Shown here in pieces: positions 35,346 to 45,236 of a stretch of 64,000 nt of DNA. The translations under genes and the position numbers were made by a program. Source of the stretch: Mesorhizobium sp. M2E.F.Ca.ET.219.01.1.1 (GTDB lineage: Bacteria; Pseudomonadota; Alphaproteobacteria; Rhizobiales; Rhizobiaceae); assembly GCF_004016445.2 (NCBI RefSeq), contig NZ_SADT02000001.1:1531630-1595629 (forward strand), given 5' to 3'. Each line of letters begins with the position of its first letter. Positions within the stretch are counted from its first letter, which is position 1. The notes beneath the pieces are model-generated. The model made no database searches. It worked only from the letters and a program-made list of their open reading frames with translations, and was not told where the DNA came from.

Positions 35346-36209
35346 ATGGAAAAGAGTTTCGACGGCTGGCTCAGCGGCTTCATCGGCGTGCTGATCTTCA
35401 GCGGATCACTGCCGGCGACGCGGATAGCGGTGATGGATTTCGACCCGACCTTCCTGACGGCGGCCAGGGCGGCGATCGCCGGTCTGCTCGGGATTGCGAT
35501 GCTGCTGCTGTTCCGCGAGAAGCGTCCGGAGCGAGGGGATCTGATCTCGCTCGCCGTCGTTGCGCTGGGTGTCGTGGTCGGCTTCCCGCTGCTGACGGCG
35601 CTGGCGCTGAAGCATGTCACTTCGGCGCATTCCATCATCTTTGTCGGCTTGCTGCCGCTGGCGACCGCGATCTTCGGCGTGCTGCGTGGCGGCGACCGTC
35701 CGCGCCCGGCTTTCTGGCTGTTCTCGTGCCTGGGCAGCGCTCTGGTCGCCAGCTTTGCCCTGGCCCAAGGCGTGACCGCCTCGCCGGTCGGCGACGGCCT
35801 GATGCTTGGCGCCATCATCGTCTGCGGGCTGGGCTACGCCGAAGGGGCCAAGCTGTCGCGCAAGCTCGGCGGCTGGCAGGTGATCTGCTGGGCCTTGGCG
35901 CTGTCACTGCCGGTGATGCTGGCGCTGAGCTTCGCGACGCTGCCGCCATCCTTCGCCACCATCGGTTCCGGCGCCTGGATCGGCCTCGCCTATGTCTCGC
36001 TGTTCAGCATGCTGATTGGCTTCGTGTTCTGGTATCGCGGCCTCGCGCAAGGCGGCATCGCCGCCGTCGGGCAGTTGCAGCTCCTGCAGCCCTTTTTCGG
36101 GCTGGCGCTGGCGGCAAGCCTGCTGCACGAAAAGGTCAGCCCGATGATGGTGGTCGTCACGCTGGGTGTCGTGGCCTGCGTGTTCGGGGCGAAGAAGTTC
36201 GCGCGGTAG
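35346..36209 (+). CDS. EamA/DMT-family transporter divergent from MocR
   Basis: 287-residue ten-helix drug/metabolite transporter with two EamA repeats. The first contains SGSLPATRIAVMDFDPTFLTAARAAIAGL; the second ends with GGIAAVGQLQLLQPFFGLALAASLLHEKV. The ATG at 35346 is preferred because GGAG precedes it at 6 bases; upstream in-frame ATGs at 35307 and 35280 overlap the control region. Likely controlled by the divergent MocR protein and perhaps an amino-acid exporter. Confidence 0.87.
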   Translation: MEKSFDGWLSGFIGVLIFSGSLPATRIAVMDFDPTFLTAARAAIAGLLGIAMLLLFREKRPERGDLISLAVVALGVVVGFPLLTALALKHVTSAHSIIFVGLLPLATAIFGVLRGGDRPRPAFWLFSCLGSALVASFALAQGVTASPVGDGLMLGAIIVCGLGYAEGAKLSRKLGGWQVICWALALSLPVMLALSFATLPPSFATIGSGAWIGLAYVSLFSMLIGFVFWYRGLAQGGIAAVGQLQLLQPFFGLALAASLLHEKVSPMMVVVTLGVVACVFGAKKFAR

Positions 36210-36229
36210 GGGCTTGGTGAAATTGAGCC

Positions 36230-37315
36230 CTATTCGTTTTGAGGTGGGTCAAATGAACAGTAGGTTTCGTCAGCCACCCCACGATGTGTCTTGCCGAAGC
36301 TGCTGAAATTGCGACCATCCCATTCAGCAACCGACTCCGCACAGTCTGCCTGATCACCATTTAAGCCGTCTATCCATCGGGCCTTTATCAATCGACTATC
36401 CAACGAGTATTTCAGTTCCAAATTCGAGTATTCCATACCGCCAAGCGGGAAATCCCAAACTTTTCCACTATTTGTATCCGCGAAATACACACATAAATAA
36501 CCTGTACCGCATCCGATTTCGATAATCGTGTAATGTCCGGCAAAATTCGCGCCGGATTTCATCGCATCTGATATTCTTGTGCGATATTCCCGCGCCCCGC
36601 GGTCTCTGCCATCGAACTGAGGCAGTTTAACAGGCCCGTTTTGAAAAACCCTCGCCGGAAAGGTTTCGAAGCTCAATTCATCGCCGGGCGATATCTTCGC
36701 CTCATCAGACGGCCACTCCATCGATACGCTCGAATCGAGAACGTCGCATCGAAAGAAGGTGCCTTTGTCGGTATGGTCCATGCCAACAATGTTATTGAAA
36801 TCCTTGCCGTCCCAATTGAAATCCTGCTGCGTGCATAGGACTTTTTCGCTGTTAAGCCATGCCGCCTTTATCAATCGGCTTTTCACATTATAGACCAGTT
36901 TCAAGCTGCTTGTGCCTTCCCCACCCAACGGGAAGGCGTGGATCGCGCCGCTTCGTCCGTCGACAACCCAAGCAGATTTACATTCAGTGCCGCATGCCAC
37001 TTCGGCGATCGTATAGTGTCCGGCGAAATTGTAGCCGGATTTCACCGCTTCCCTAATTTTGGCTTTGGTTTCCGGCGTCCAGTTTGGTCCGTTGAAGCGA
37101 GGCATTGCCCCAGGGCCTTCGGGGGTCGGCTTTGCAGGGTATTTCTCAAAGCGCGGCGCATCCCATCCTGGCGATGCTGCCGCAGGGGCGGGTGGCCAAT
37201 CTGGGGTTGCCCCACGGCTTACTTGCTCTGCAGCAGCCGCATCAACCGTAGAAATCAGCAACACAAACAAAAATAAGTACGAAGCAAGCCTCATTGCCCT
37301 CAGCCCAACATACAT
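36230..37315 (-). CDS. Exported protein with duplicated domain, unknown function
   Basis: 361-residue protein with a signal peptide (LASYLFLFVLLISTVDAAA). The mature part holds two copies of one domain, about residues 60-180 and 225-345. Each copy runs: a P-x-F-x-G/D box (MPRFNG / LPQFDG), xFAGHYTI, a Cys-rich ACGTECKS or GCGTGYLC element, an aspartate strand with SGAIHAFPLGG / SGKVWDFPLGG, SRLIKAAW / SRLIKARW and a terminal DWDGKDF / EWDGRNF-like box. I do not know the function. Base composition is clearly more AT-rich than its neighbours, suggesting recent acquisition. ATGs at 37315 and 37294 are both possible. Confidence 0.8.
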   Translation of the reverse strand: MYVGLRAMRLASYLFLFVLLISTVDAAAAEQVSRGATPDWPPAPAAASPGWDAPRFEKYPAKPTPEGPGAMPRFNGPNWTPETKAKIREAVKSGYNFAGHYTIAEVACGTECKSAWVVDGRSGAIHAFPLGGEGTSSLKLVYNVKSRLIKAAWLNSEKVLCTQQDFNWDGKDFNNIVGMDHTDKGTFFRCDVLDSSVSMEWPSDEAKISPGDELSFETFPARVFQNGPVKLPQFDGRDRGAREYRTRISDAMKSGANFAGHYTIIEIGCGTGYLCVYFADTNSGKVWDFPLGGMEYSNLELKYSLDSRLIKARWIDGLNGDQADCAESVAEWDGRNFSSFGKTHRGVADETYCSFDPPQNE

Positions 37316-37409
37316 TGGTTTATTCCAATATGATGTTCACTTTATGTTCCTTATAAAAATACTGCAAGCACGATAAGCGCGGACGCTCGCCGCCTTTGCC
37401 TAGCGCGTG

Positions 37410-38450
37410 CTAAAACTTCGTCACCACCCCGATGCCGATCCCTTCGAAGCCGCCCATCGCCATTAGGGCGGCCGGAGCCTCTTCGAGACTGATCTTCTTG
37501 CCGACCAGCAATTCGGGCTTCAGCTTGCCGGTGCGGATCATTTCCATCATCGCGGAATAGCGGTAGGCCTGCATGCCGTGGCTGCCGAGGAGTTCGAGCT
37601 CGAAGGCGATCACCTTGTCCATCGGCACTTGCGGACGGGCATGTTCGCCCAGCATCAGCCCGACCTGAACGTGGCGGCCGCGCCGGCGCAGGTTCGAGAT
37701 CGAGTTGAACGAGGTGGTCGGGTGTCCCAGCGCGTCCATCGACATATGCGCGCCGCCATTGGTGATCTGCTTGACCGCCTTGACCACGTTCGGCGTCGTC
37801 GAGGCGTTGATCGTCGCCACGGCGCCGATCTTTCTGGCAAACTCCAGCTTCTCGTCGGTGAGGTCGATGGCAATCACATTGGCGCCCATGGCGCTGGCGA
37901 TCATGATCGCCGACAGGCCGACGCCGCCGCAGCCATGCACGGCGACCCATTCGCCGGGCGTCACCCGGCCCTGGTCGACGATGGCGCGGAAGGAGGTGAC
38001 GAAGCGGCAGCCGAGACTGGCGGCGGTAGCGTATTCCATCTCCTCGGGCAGGCGCACGAGATTGGTGTCGGCATGTTCGATGCCGACATATTCGGCGAAC
38101 GAGCCCCAGCCGGTGAAACCCGGCTGTGTCTGGTGTTCGCAGACCTGATGGTTGCCGGAGGTGCATTCGAAGCAGCGGCCGCAGCCGACGGCGAAGGGCA
38201 CCGTGACGCGATCGCCGGCCTTCCAGCGGCTGACCTGCTTGCCGGCGGCCACGACGACGCCCGCCAGTTCATGTCCAGGGACGTGCGGCAGCGTGATGCC
38301 GTCATCATGGCCCATCCAGCCGTGCCAGTCGCTGCGGCAAAGACCTGTAGCCTCGACCTTGATGACCACACCGTCGGCGGCCGGTTTCGGATCCGGCACG
38401 GTCTGGATCGTCGGCGCTTCGCCGAATTTCTCGAAGACGACGGCTTTCAT
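37410..38450 (-). CDS. Zinc-dependent alcohol dehydrogenase
   Basis: 346-residue class III-like MDR alcohol dehydrogenase. The catalytic zinc ligands are in [10 protein letters not shown] and GHELAG, the structural zinc cluster is [15 protein letters not shown], and the NAD site is [10 protein letters not shown]. It belongs to the group annotated as zinc-dependent alcohol dehydrogenase in rhizobia; exact substrate unknown. The ATG at 38450 has GGGAG just upstream; an in-frame ATG at 38465 is less likely. The last helix reads [13 protein letters not shown]. Confidence 0.88.
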   Translation of the reverse strand: MKAVVFEKFGEAPTIQTVPDPKPAADGVVIKVEATGLCRSDWHGWMGHDDGITLPHVPGHELAGVVVAAGKQVSRWKAGDRVTVPFAVGCGRCFECTSGNHQVCEHQTQPGFTGWGSFAEYVGIEHADTNLVRLPEEMEYATAASLGCRFVTSFRAIVDQGRVTPGEWVAVHGCGGVGLSAIMIASAMGANVIAIDLTDEKLEFARKIGAVATINASTTPNVVKAVKQITNGGAHMSMDALGHPTTSFNSISNLRRRGRHVQVGLMLGEHARPQVPMDKVIAFELELLGSHGMQAYRYSAMMEMIRTGKLKPELLVGKKISLEEAPAALMAMGGFEGIGIGVVTKF

Positions 38451-38660
38451 CGGCAACTCCCACATTTTTGAGGTGACGATAGCCGATTCCGCCGCCGGTC
38501 GACCGGAAATCGATTCTGCCAGTGTCGGGGCCGGCGGGTTGCGCGGCTAAACCGGCTGCTCGCGGAAATCGGCCAGCCGCGTGTCGTCGGGCGCAAGCAC
38601 GCCGGCATCGGCCTGGCTGCACTGGCGTTCTGGGCGGTGACGCTCAGAGTGGGGCGTTAG

Positions 38661-39122
38661 TTATGGTGGGGCATCAAGCAATGGCTGCCGTTTGCGAAAC
38701 CATTCGTCGGCTTCGGCATCCCATGGCCAAACACCGGACGTTGTCGGAAAGATAAGCTGCATAATCCGGAAATCCGGGCCGTCGTAGAACCATATGTCCC
38801 AGCCGAAATATTCTGGGTAGTGATCGGGATGGACCGCACCGAATTGGCAGTCGAAGCCACCTCCCAGAAAGCCCGACGCCCGCTCACCAACACGGAACCT
38901 CTCGCCGTCGCGCACGCGTCGGCAGTATTCGTTGCATCGAGAGCTCCGGCTTGAGCCCGATGACGACCAATTCAGGGACGCCAAAATTGTGCTCGATCCC
39001 GACCGAATAGCGAATGGCGGATGCTCGTCCTCCTCCAGCACGTAGAGGATATGACAGCCGTACTCTTCGATGTCGGCGAGTGCCTTGGCCTCCTCGGCAT
39101 CCTTGGCTTTCCTATTCGGCAT
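38661..39122 (-). pseudogene. DUF4262 protein gene with internal frameshifts
   Basis: The N-terminal part (ADIEEYGCHILYVLEEDEHPPFA) and the C-terminal part (NEYCRRVRDGERF through FWFYDGPDF-like and TTSGVWPWDAEADEWF) are typical DUF4262. Between them the open frame reads non-family residues, while the neighbouring frame reads YSVGIEHNFGVPELVVIGLK, exactly the missing core. Thus one base has been lost near 39007 and several bases near 38942 restore the first frame. The frame stays open, so a defective product could still be made. It overlaps the end of maiA by about 10 bases. Confidence 0.75.
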
Positions 39123-39758
39123 CGATCTGGTTCTGCGGCGCAGCCTTCTGGAACGCCGGCAGCGCCATGCAGGCGGCGTTGATGCGGGCAATCACCGGAT
39201 AGGGCGCCATGTCGACGCCGAAGCGGGCGTTGTTGGTCACCTGGGCGGCGAGGCAAATATCGGCGAGGCCCGGTGTGTCGCCGTGGCAGAAGGTGCCGGT
39301 CTCGGGCGAGGAGGCGAGAATCTTTTCAAGCGGCTGGAAACCTTCGTTCACCCAGTGCCGGAACCAGTTGACGACGTCCTCGTCGCCGGCGCCGAACAAA
39401 GCGCGCAGCGAGGTCAGCACGCGCAGATTGTTCACCGGATGGATGTCGCAGGCGATCATCTGCGCCAGCATGCGGACGCGCGCACGGCCCAGCGCATCCT
39501 TCGGCAGCAGCGGCGGGTTAGGCTCAATCTCGTCGAGATATTCGATGATCGCCAGCGACTGGGTCAAAAGCCTGCCGTCGTCCAGCACCAGCGCCGGCAC
39601 CAGGCCTTGCGGGTTGACCGCGAGATAGGCGGGCTCGAGATGCTCGCCGTGGCGCAGATGATGCGGCACATAAGTGTAGTCCAGGCCTTTCATCGCCAGC
39701 GCGATCCGCACCCGGTATGAGGTGGAGGAGCGGTAGTAGTTGTGGAGGATGAGCTCGC

Positions 39759-39762
<4 letters not shown>
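39112..39762 (-). CDS. maiA: Maleylacetoacetate isomerase (zeta-class GST)
   Basis: 216-residue glutathione-dependent isomerase that converts maleylacetoacetate to fumarylacetoacetate in tyrosine or gentisate breakdown. The zeta-class catalytic motif YYRSSTSYRVRIAL (the SSCSxRVRIAL-type motif with Thr in place of Cys) and the GSH-site NPQGLVPALVLDDG and QSLAIIEYLDE are present. Its start overlaps the stop of the fumarylacetoacetase-like gene (ATGA), so the two are translationally coupled. Confidence 0.88.
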
Positions 39763-40457
<695 letters not shown>

Positions 40458-40664
40458 GGACGGTCTCTATGCTGGCATGAATCTGCGCACTCTCGGCCGA
40501 TTTCGACGGCCGGGCAAGACTGAGGACGCTCACGCGCACGTCCGCCTGTCGTTTCAATCGCACGGCCTGTACCATTGGGCGATATACTATTTGCCAATAA
40601 TCTGGCCATGGTCACCGGACTATCCTGTGCCAGACGAAATCGAACCCATGCCCGAACGTTTGCA

Positions 40665-41348
40665 ATGAGCTCCGTCAGCGACCGCGCCCGCTTCCTGATC
40701 ATCGACGACCACCCGCTGTTTCGCGAGGCGCTGCACAGCGCCGTGCAGATGGCCTATCCGGACGTCGACACGGTCGAGGCGCGCTCGATCGCGGAAGCGA
40801 TCGAGCTTCTTGCCGACGCCAAGCCGTTCGATCTGGCGCTGCTCGATCTCAGCATGCCCGACGTGCATGGCTTCGAGGGGCTGTTGCAGCTGAGGACCCG
40901 CTACCCGCGGCTGCCGGTGGTGATCGTCTCAGGTTATGAGGAGCCGAAGATCATTTCCGAGGCGCTGTCCTATGGCGCGGCCGGCTTCATCCCGAAATCG
41001 GCGCGCAAGAGCGACCTCGCCGCCGCCATTCGCTCGGTGATGGAAGGCGCCGTCTACGTGCCGGAGAACTACGAGGGTCAGCCGCCGGACCCCGACAGCA
41101 CCGACCGCGCCGACATGGTGCAGCGCCTGGCGAGGCTCACGCCGCAGCAGCTGAGGGTCCTGCAGATGCTGCGCCAGGGCATGCTCAACAAGCAGATCGC
41201 CTACGAGCTGCAGGTGGGCGAGACCACGGTGAAGGCGCATGTCTCGGAGATATTGCGCAAGCTCAACGTGTATAGCCGCACGCAGGCGGTGATCGAAGTG
41301 TCGAAGCTGGACAATGCGGAGCTGTTCAGGGATCAGGCTGGGTTTTAA
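40665..41348 (+). CDS. NarL/LuxR-type response regulator
   Basis: 227-residue two-component regulator. The receiver domain has Asp14-Asp15, phospho-acceptor Asp61 (LALLDLSMPD) and Lys111 (FIPKSARKS); the LuxR helix-turn-helix is LTPQQLRVLQMLRQGMLNKQIAYELQVGETTVKAHVSEILRKLNV in essence. ATG 40665 is used. It lies opposite a FIST sensor and hybrid kinase about 0.5-3.6 kb away and may be their output partner. Confidence 0.88.
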   Translation: MSSVSDRARFLIIDDHPLFREALHSAVQMAYPDVDTVEARSIAEAIELLADAKPFDLALLDLSMPDVHGFEGLLQLRTRYPRLPVVIVSGYEEPKIISEALSYGAAGFIPKSARKSDLAAAIRSVMEGAVYVPENYEGQPPDPDSTDRADMVQRLARLTPQQLRVLQMLRQGMLNKQIAYELQVGETTVKAHVSEILRKLNVYSRTQAVIEVSKLDNAELFRDQAGF

Positions 41349-41380
41349 CCCTGCACTGCCACCGCAATTCCAATTTTAAG

Positions 41381-41662
41381 CTACCTTGGTATATCAAGGA
41401 GCTTCAGTCTCCGAACAGCCTCATCAATTGCTGACAGAAGTAAGTTTAGTTCGATACATACCTCCGGTGTGTTTTTTGTTTCGTAGAATTTTTCTCGGCC
41501 GTCTGATATGAACGAAAAAATTGAAACGTCTATTCTTTCGCGGGACTCCTCTTGACTAAGTATTAGTCCAAATTCCTTCGAAGGAAATCTAACCTCGGCC
41601 ACTAAATTTTCGTATGACTCGTCGTCGATAACCGCAACCTCAAACGGCACTTCCTTTTCCAT
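41381..41662 (-). CDS. Small AT-rich hypothetical protein
   Basis: 93-residue acidic protein (MEKEVPFEVAVIDDESYENLV... in outline) with no recognised family. A good ribosome site (GAAGGA, 5 bases before ATG) supports expression. The gene and its flanks (about 41345-41715) are strikingly AT-rich relative to the surrounding sequence. It sits between the response regulator and the hybrid kinase as an apparent insertion. Size and composition would suit an orphan immunity-type protein, but no partner is seen. Confidence 0.68.
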   Translation of the reverse strand: MEKEVPFEVAVIDDESYENLVAEVRFPSKEFGLILSQEESRERIDVSIFSFISDGREKFYETKNTPEVCIELNLLLSAIDEAVRRLKLLDIPR

Positions 41663-41767
41663 TTTGTCCTTCTCCGGCCGTCTAGTTCTCTGACTATCTA
41701 GCTGTTTGCAAAATCACTCACCACTGCGTGGATTTTTAGGAGCAGACGGCTTTCCCGCAACGTCGGC

Positions 41768-41825
41768 GCCGCCCCTCATCCGGCCGCCGCCTTCTCCCGT
41801 ATGGTGACGGGGAGAAGGGACCAGA
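41768..41825. repeat. Hairpin repeat of the CCCTCATCCGGCC type
   Basis: CCTTCTCCC and GGGGAGAAGG (41790-41819) form a stem around GTATGGTGAC, preceded by CCCCTCATCCGGCCGCC. This arrangement resembles a widespread alphaproteobacterial intergenic repeat. It lies just beyond the hybrid kinase stop and could also terminate that transcript. Confidence 0.6.
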
Positions 41826-41829
41826 GATC

Positions 41830-43173
41830 CTAAGCCAGCAGATGCGCCAGCAGCGCGCGCAGCTGCGCGGGCTTCAGCGGCTTGCGCATCAGCTCTATGC
41901 CGGCGGCGCGCGCCGCCTTGGCGACGAGCTCTGACCCATCGGCGGTGACGATCAGCGCCGGCACCGGACGGCCGAGATAGTCGCGCACTTCGGCTATTGT
42001 CGCGGTGCCGAGGTCGCCACCGTCGAGATGCTGGTCGGCGATGACGATGTCGGGCACCCAGTCGGTGTCGCCCAGAAGATCGAGCGCGTCGTCGGTGGAG
42101 GTCGCTGCGCGCACCAGGCACTGCCAGCGTTCGAGCAGCGAAGTCATGGCGGAGAGCACGTCGGCGTCGTTCTCGACCAGCAAGACCTTGGTGCCGAAGA
42201 GGCCGTAGCCGCGCGGACGGTCCATGTCGGCGATGGCCGTCGCCGGTTCGGCTGCCATGCCGATCGGCACGTCGATGTGGAAGATGGTGCCGCGCCCAAC
42301 CCTTGAGGAAAAGGTGACGGGATGGCCTAGTGCGGCCGCCATGCGGCGCACGATGGCGAGGCCCAGCCCCAGTCCGCCGGCCAATCCGCCGTCGGCAAGC
42401 GTCGAGGTGCCGCGATGGAACTCCTCGAACACCGCCTCGCGCTGGTCCTCGGCAATGCCGCAGCCGGTGTCGGCGACGTCGATGCGGATGGTATCGCCGC
42501 GGTGCCTGGTGCCGACCAGCACGCCGCCGGAGCGGGTGTAGCGCAGCGCGTTGGAGAGGATGTTCTGCAGGATGCGCCTGAGCAGCGTGCGGTCGGAGCG
42601 CACCACGACATTGACCGGCCGGAACTTCAGCGACAGGCCTTTTTTCTCAGCCTCGGGCTGGAAATCCGAGCGCAGCGAGGAAAACAGCGTTTCCAGGCTG
42701 ACGTCTCCGATTTCGGGCTGCACAACGCCGGCGTCGAGCTTGGAGATGTCGAGCAGCGTGCGTAAGAGGTCTTCCATCGTCTCCAGCGAGCGCTCGACCT
42801 GGCGCACCAGCTTTTTGCCTTCCTCGCTGGTCTGGACCTCGGCCAGCGCCGAGACCGACAGATGCGCGGCGTTGAGCGGCTGCAGCACGTCGTGGCTGGC
42901 GGCGGCGAGGAACCTGGTCTTGGAGAGGTTCGCCAGCTCGGCGTTTTCCTTCGCCGCGCTGAGATCGATGTTCGATTGCTCGAGCCGGCGCAGCGTCGCG
43001 TGCAGTTCCTCGGTGCGGTTGCGCACCCGGTTTTCCAGCGAAATCGCGGTCTGGAACAGCGAGAAGGCGTTGCCCTGCTGGTCCATCGAGCGCTCGACGC
43101 GGCTGACAAGCGCCGCGTTGATCTTCTTCAGCCTGTCGACGTCGGCGATGTCGCGCAGCGGCATCTCGTTCAC
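41830..43173 (-). CDS. Hybrid sensor histidine kinase, partner of FIST sensor
   Basis: 447-residue soluble kinase: a long N-terminal coiled coil (residues 15-80), HisKA with His94 in AAASHDVLQPLNAAH, an HATPase domain with N box around Asn208 and G boxes DTGCGI and GGLGLGLAI, and a C-terminal receiver with phospho-acceptor Asp380 (IVIADQHL) and Lys in LMRKPLKP. It has no membrane segment or own sensor domain. Its ATG overlaps the FIST gene stop (43170-43173). The same domain order is seen in NahK-like kinases that take NO signals from FIST-domain NosP proteins. Confidence 0.88.
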   Translation of the reverse strand: MNEMPLRDIADVDRLKKINAALVSRVERSMDQQGNAFSLFQTAISLENRVRNRTEELHATLRRLEQSNIDLSAAKENAELANLSKTRFLAAASHDVLQPLNAAHLSVSALAEVQTSEEGKKLVRQVERSLETMEDLLRTLLDISKLDAGVVQPEIGDVSLETLFSSLRSDFQPEAEKKGLSLKFRPVNVVVRSDRTLLRRILQNILSNALRYTRSGGVLVGTRHRGDTIRIDVADTGCGIAEDQREAVFEEFHRGTSTLADGGLAGGLGLGLAIVRRMAAALGHPVTFSSRVGRGTIFHIDVPIGMAAEPATAIADMDRPRGYGLFGTKVLLVENDADVLSAMTSLLERWQCLVRAATSTDDALDLLGDTDWVPDIVIADQHLDGGDLGTATIAEVRDYLGRPVPALIVTADGSELVAKAARAAGIELMRKPLKPAQLRALLAHLLA

Positions 43174-44339
43174 TCGGCCGCCTGGCGCTCGCCGAAGGCG
43201 ATGCCGGTAAAGGTCTGGTTGAGGTGCATCGAGCGGTACTGCTCGCCATAGGTGCCGAAGCCGATGACCTTGTTGGTCCGGTAGAGCTCGGAGATATCGC
43301 GAAAAACCTGGCGATTGCGGGCGTCGAGCCGGCGCAGCACGCAGTCGAAGCCGAGGATCATATCGATGCCGCCCAGTCTGTGCTCGACATCCTGGAGGGC
43401 GCTGCGCGTCGCTTCCACCATGTTCTTCGGCTGGGCGATGGACAGAACCACGCCGTCGTCGATGGCGCAGAAGAAAGACAGCGAGCCGTCAGGGTGCATG
43501 CGCTGGATCGAGCGGCAGTAATATTCTCCGCCGACCTTCACCACGACGGGGTGCGAGGCAAAGCTCAGCGGCGTCAGCGTCTGCGGCAGGATGCCGACGG
43601 AGGCTGCGTATTCCTCCGCGGCGTTGGTGGCGTTGAATTCGCGCACGACGCGATGATCCGGGTCGGATGCCGTCACCACCAGCTTCTCGTCGGTCGGGAT
43701 GAAATTGTCGGTCTTGAAGACGTGGAAGGGGATCTCGGTCGCGACCAGCACGACGATCGCGCTGTCCGAGGCGACCTTGCCGTTGGCGATCAGCCTGGTC
43801 GTCTCGAATTTGAGGTCGTCGCCGGCCGAGCCGCCGATCAGCGGGACGTCGTCCAGCCCCCAGTGGATGGCCGAGGTCACCGCTTCCTCGGCATAGGACA
43901 GCCCGTCGATGAAACAGAGCGCGAAAATCCCCTTGGAGCGGTCGTGGCCGATGCGCCCGCGCAGCAGGCGCCGCAACGCCACGACCTCGCCGGTGATACT
44001 GTCCATGCTGGACGAAGAGAGGTTTTCGACCATGGTGGAGACGGTTGAAAACGACGCCGAGGGCAAAAGCAGGGCAAGGATATGTCCTTCTTCCAGTCCC
44101 TGCGGCGTGATCTCGCCGGCGGTCGAGCAGCCGGCATAGGCGAGCGACGGCGCGTAGGCTTTCAGCGCCTGCGCCAGCGCCGCCGCGTCGACCAGGCCTT
44201 GGGAGAAGAACAGAAGCGCGAAGCCGGCGTCGACGATCGCCGCTTCGGCCGCGATGGCCCGGGCAAAGGCATTCGGGTCGGGCTCATCCGTGGTGAGCGC
44301 CGATAGGCCCGACGCATAGCGTGTGCTCGAACTGGCCAG
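43170..44339 (-). CDS. FIST-domain sensor protein (NosP-like), CTG start
   Basis: 389-residue cytosolic protein with FIST_N (about residues 1-230, containing AGCSTAGEITPQGL) and FIST_C (about 240-375, containing VIGFGTYGEQYRSMHLNQTF) domains. Coding similarity runs up to a CTG at 44339, right after an in-frame TAG; no ATG, GTG or TTG occurs before residue 92. GGAG lies 7 bases before the CTG. Reading from there gives LASSSTRYASGLSALTTDEP, a normal FIST N-terminus. FIST proteins bind small ligands; the NosP branch binds haem and NO. It is coupled to the hybrid kinase. Confidence 0.82.
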   Translation of the reverse strand: MASSSTRYASGLSALTTDEPDPNAFARAIAAEAAIVDAGFALLFFSQGLVDAAALAQALKAYAPSLAYAGCSTAGEITPQGLEEGHILALLLPSASFSTVSTMVENLSSSSMDSITGEVVALRRLLRGRIGHDRSKGIFALCFIDGLSYAEEAVTSAIHWGLDDVPLIGGSAGDDLKFETTRLIANGKVASDSAIVVLVATEIPFHVFKTDNFIPTDEKLVVTASDPDHRVVREFNATNAAEEYAASVGILPQTLTPLSFASHPVVVKVGGEYYCRSIQRMHPDGSLSFFCAIDDGVVLSIAQPKNMVEATRSALQDVEHRLGGIDMILGFDCVLRRLDARNRQVFRDISELYRTNKVIGFGTYGEQYRSMHLNQTFTGIAFGERQAAE

Positions 44340-44609
44340 CTACCTTCTCCGCAATTCCTCCAACGCGGTTTTATGCGTTTCTTTTCTTATGCGTGCCAGG
44401 CACGCTCCGCGTCGAGGGCATCTTTGCCCTCAATCGCTGATTTGGCAATGGGCCTGCAAGCGTGCCCCACAGCATGCCGGCCATGACCGAAAGTACAAGG
44501 AGCGGAGCGCTGGCAGCGCTGTTTTGCCCGTTGTACGCTACCCCAATAACGCACTGCCGAAGCACGGCATCGGCAAGTGATAACCAAGGTTAATACCCAG
44601 GGAGGTTGC
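44340..44609. promoter_or_regulatory. Divergent FIST-cox control region
   Basis: 270-base spacer separating the FIST/kinase operon from the cox-type operon. No gene was found. Inside are GCCAGGCACG and an inverted pair GAGGGCATC/TGCCCTC. It should carry promoters for both operons, and no operator could be assigned. Confidence 0.45.
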
Positions 44610-45110
44610 ATGTCGGACGTGTCGTTGACTGTGAATGGGAAGCGGGTCAGCGGGAGCGCCGAGGACCGAACGTTGCTGGTGCATTTCCTGCGGGAAAATC
44701 TGGGCCTCACCGGAACGCATGTCGGCTGCGATACGTCGCAATGCGGCGCCTGCGTCGTGCATGTCGATGGCCGGGCGGTGAAATCCTGCACGATGCTGGC
44801 CGTTCAGGCCTCAGGCTCGACCATCGTCACCATCGAAGGGCTGGCCGACGGCGCGGAGCTGCATCCGGTCCAGGCCGCGTTCAAGGAGCATCACGGCTTG
44901 CAATGCGGCTTCTGCACGCCAGGCATGATCATGACGGCAACCGATATGATCGCGCGTCATCCCGAAGGCCTCGACGAGGCGACGGTGCGCACCGAGCTCG
45001 AAGGCAATATCTGCCGCTGCACTGGCTACCACAACATCGTGAAGGCGATCCTCGCCGCATCGGAGACGATGGCGAAGGGCGCCAAGGGCAAGGCGAAGCA
45101 GGCAGCGTGA
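44610..45110 (+). CDS. coxS: CO dehydrogenase-type small subunit (2Fe-2S)
   Basis: 166-residue iron-sulfur subunit of a molybdenum hydroxylase. The plant-type 2Fe-2S cluster ligands are in [22 protein letters not shown] and the second cluster in [10 protein letters not shown] and [10 protein letters not shown]. Electrons pass from the Mo site through these clusters to the FAD subunit. AGGGAGG precedes the ATG. Gene order S-L-M is that of form II enzymes. Confidence 0.91.
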   Translation: MSDVSLTVNGKRVSGSAEDRTLLVHFLRENLGLTGTHVGCDTSQCGACVVHVDGRAVKSCTMLAVQASGSTIVTIEGLADGAELHPVQAAFKEHHGLQCGFCTPGMIMTATDMIARHPEGLDEATVRTELEGNICRCTGYHNIVKAILAASETMAKGAKGKAKQAA

Positions 45111-45114
45111 GGAT

Positions 45115-45218
45115 CGAGCGAGTAGCGAAATAGTGAGTAGCGAATAGTCGATATTTTTCCGGCCGCTCTGCGCTCCACCAATTCACTACTCGCTATTGGC
45201 TACTCACTACTCGCTATT
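45115..45218. repeat. Long inverted repeat between coxS and coxL
   Basis: The left arm (45115-45147) is built of the unit AGTAGCGAATAG repeated with small changes; the right arm (45181-45218) is its reverse complement (ACTACTCGCTATT and similar). They can form a stem of roughly 30 bases in mRNA before the coxL ribosome site CGGGAGGAA. A related hairpin lies in the coxL-coxM gap. Confidence 0.78.
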
Positions 45219-45236
45219 TTCGGGAGGAATTTCCTA

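Noticed and set aside
38522..38755. 77-residue plus-strand frame in the gap before the alcohol dehydrogenase
   Set aside because: No ribosome site, no family, and it overlaps the DUF4262 remnant.
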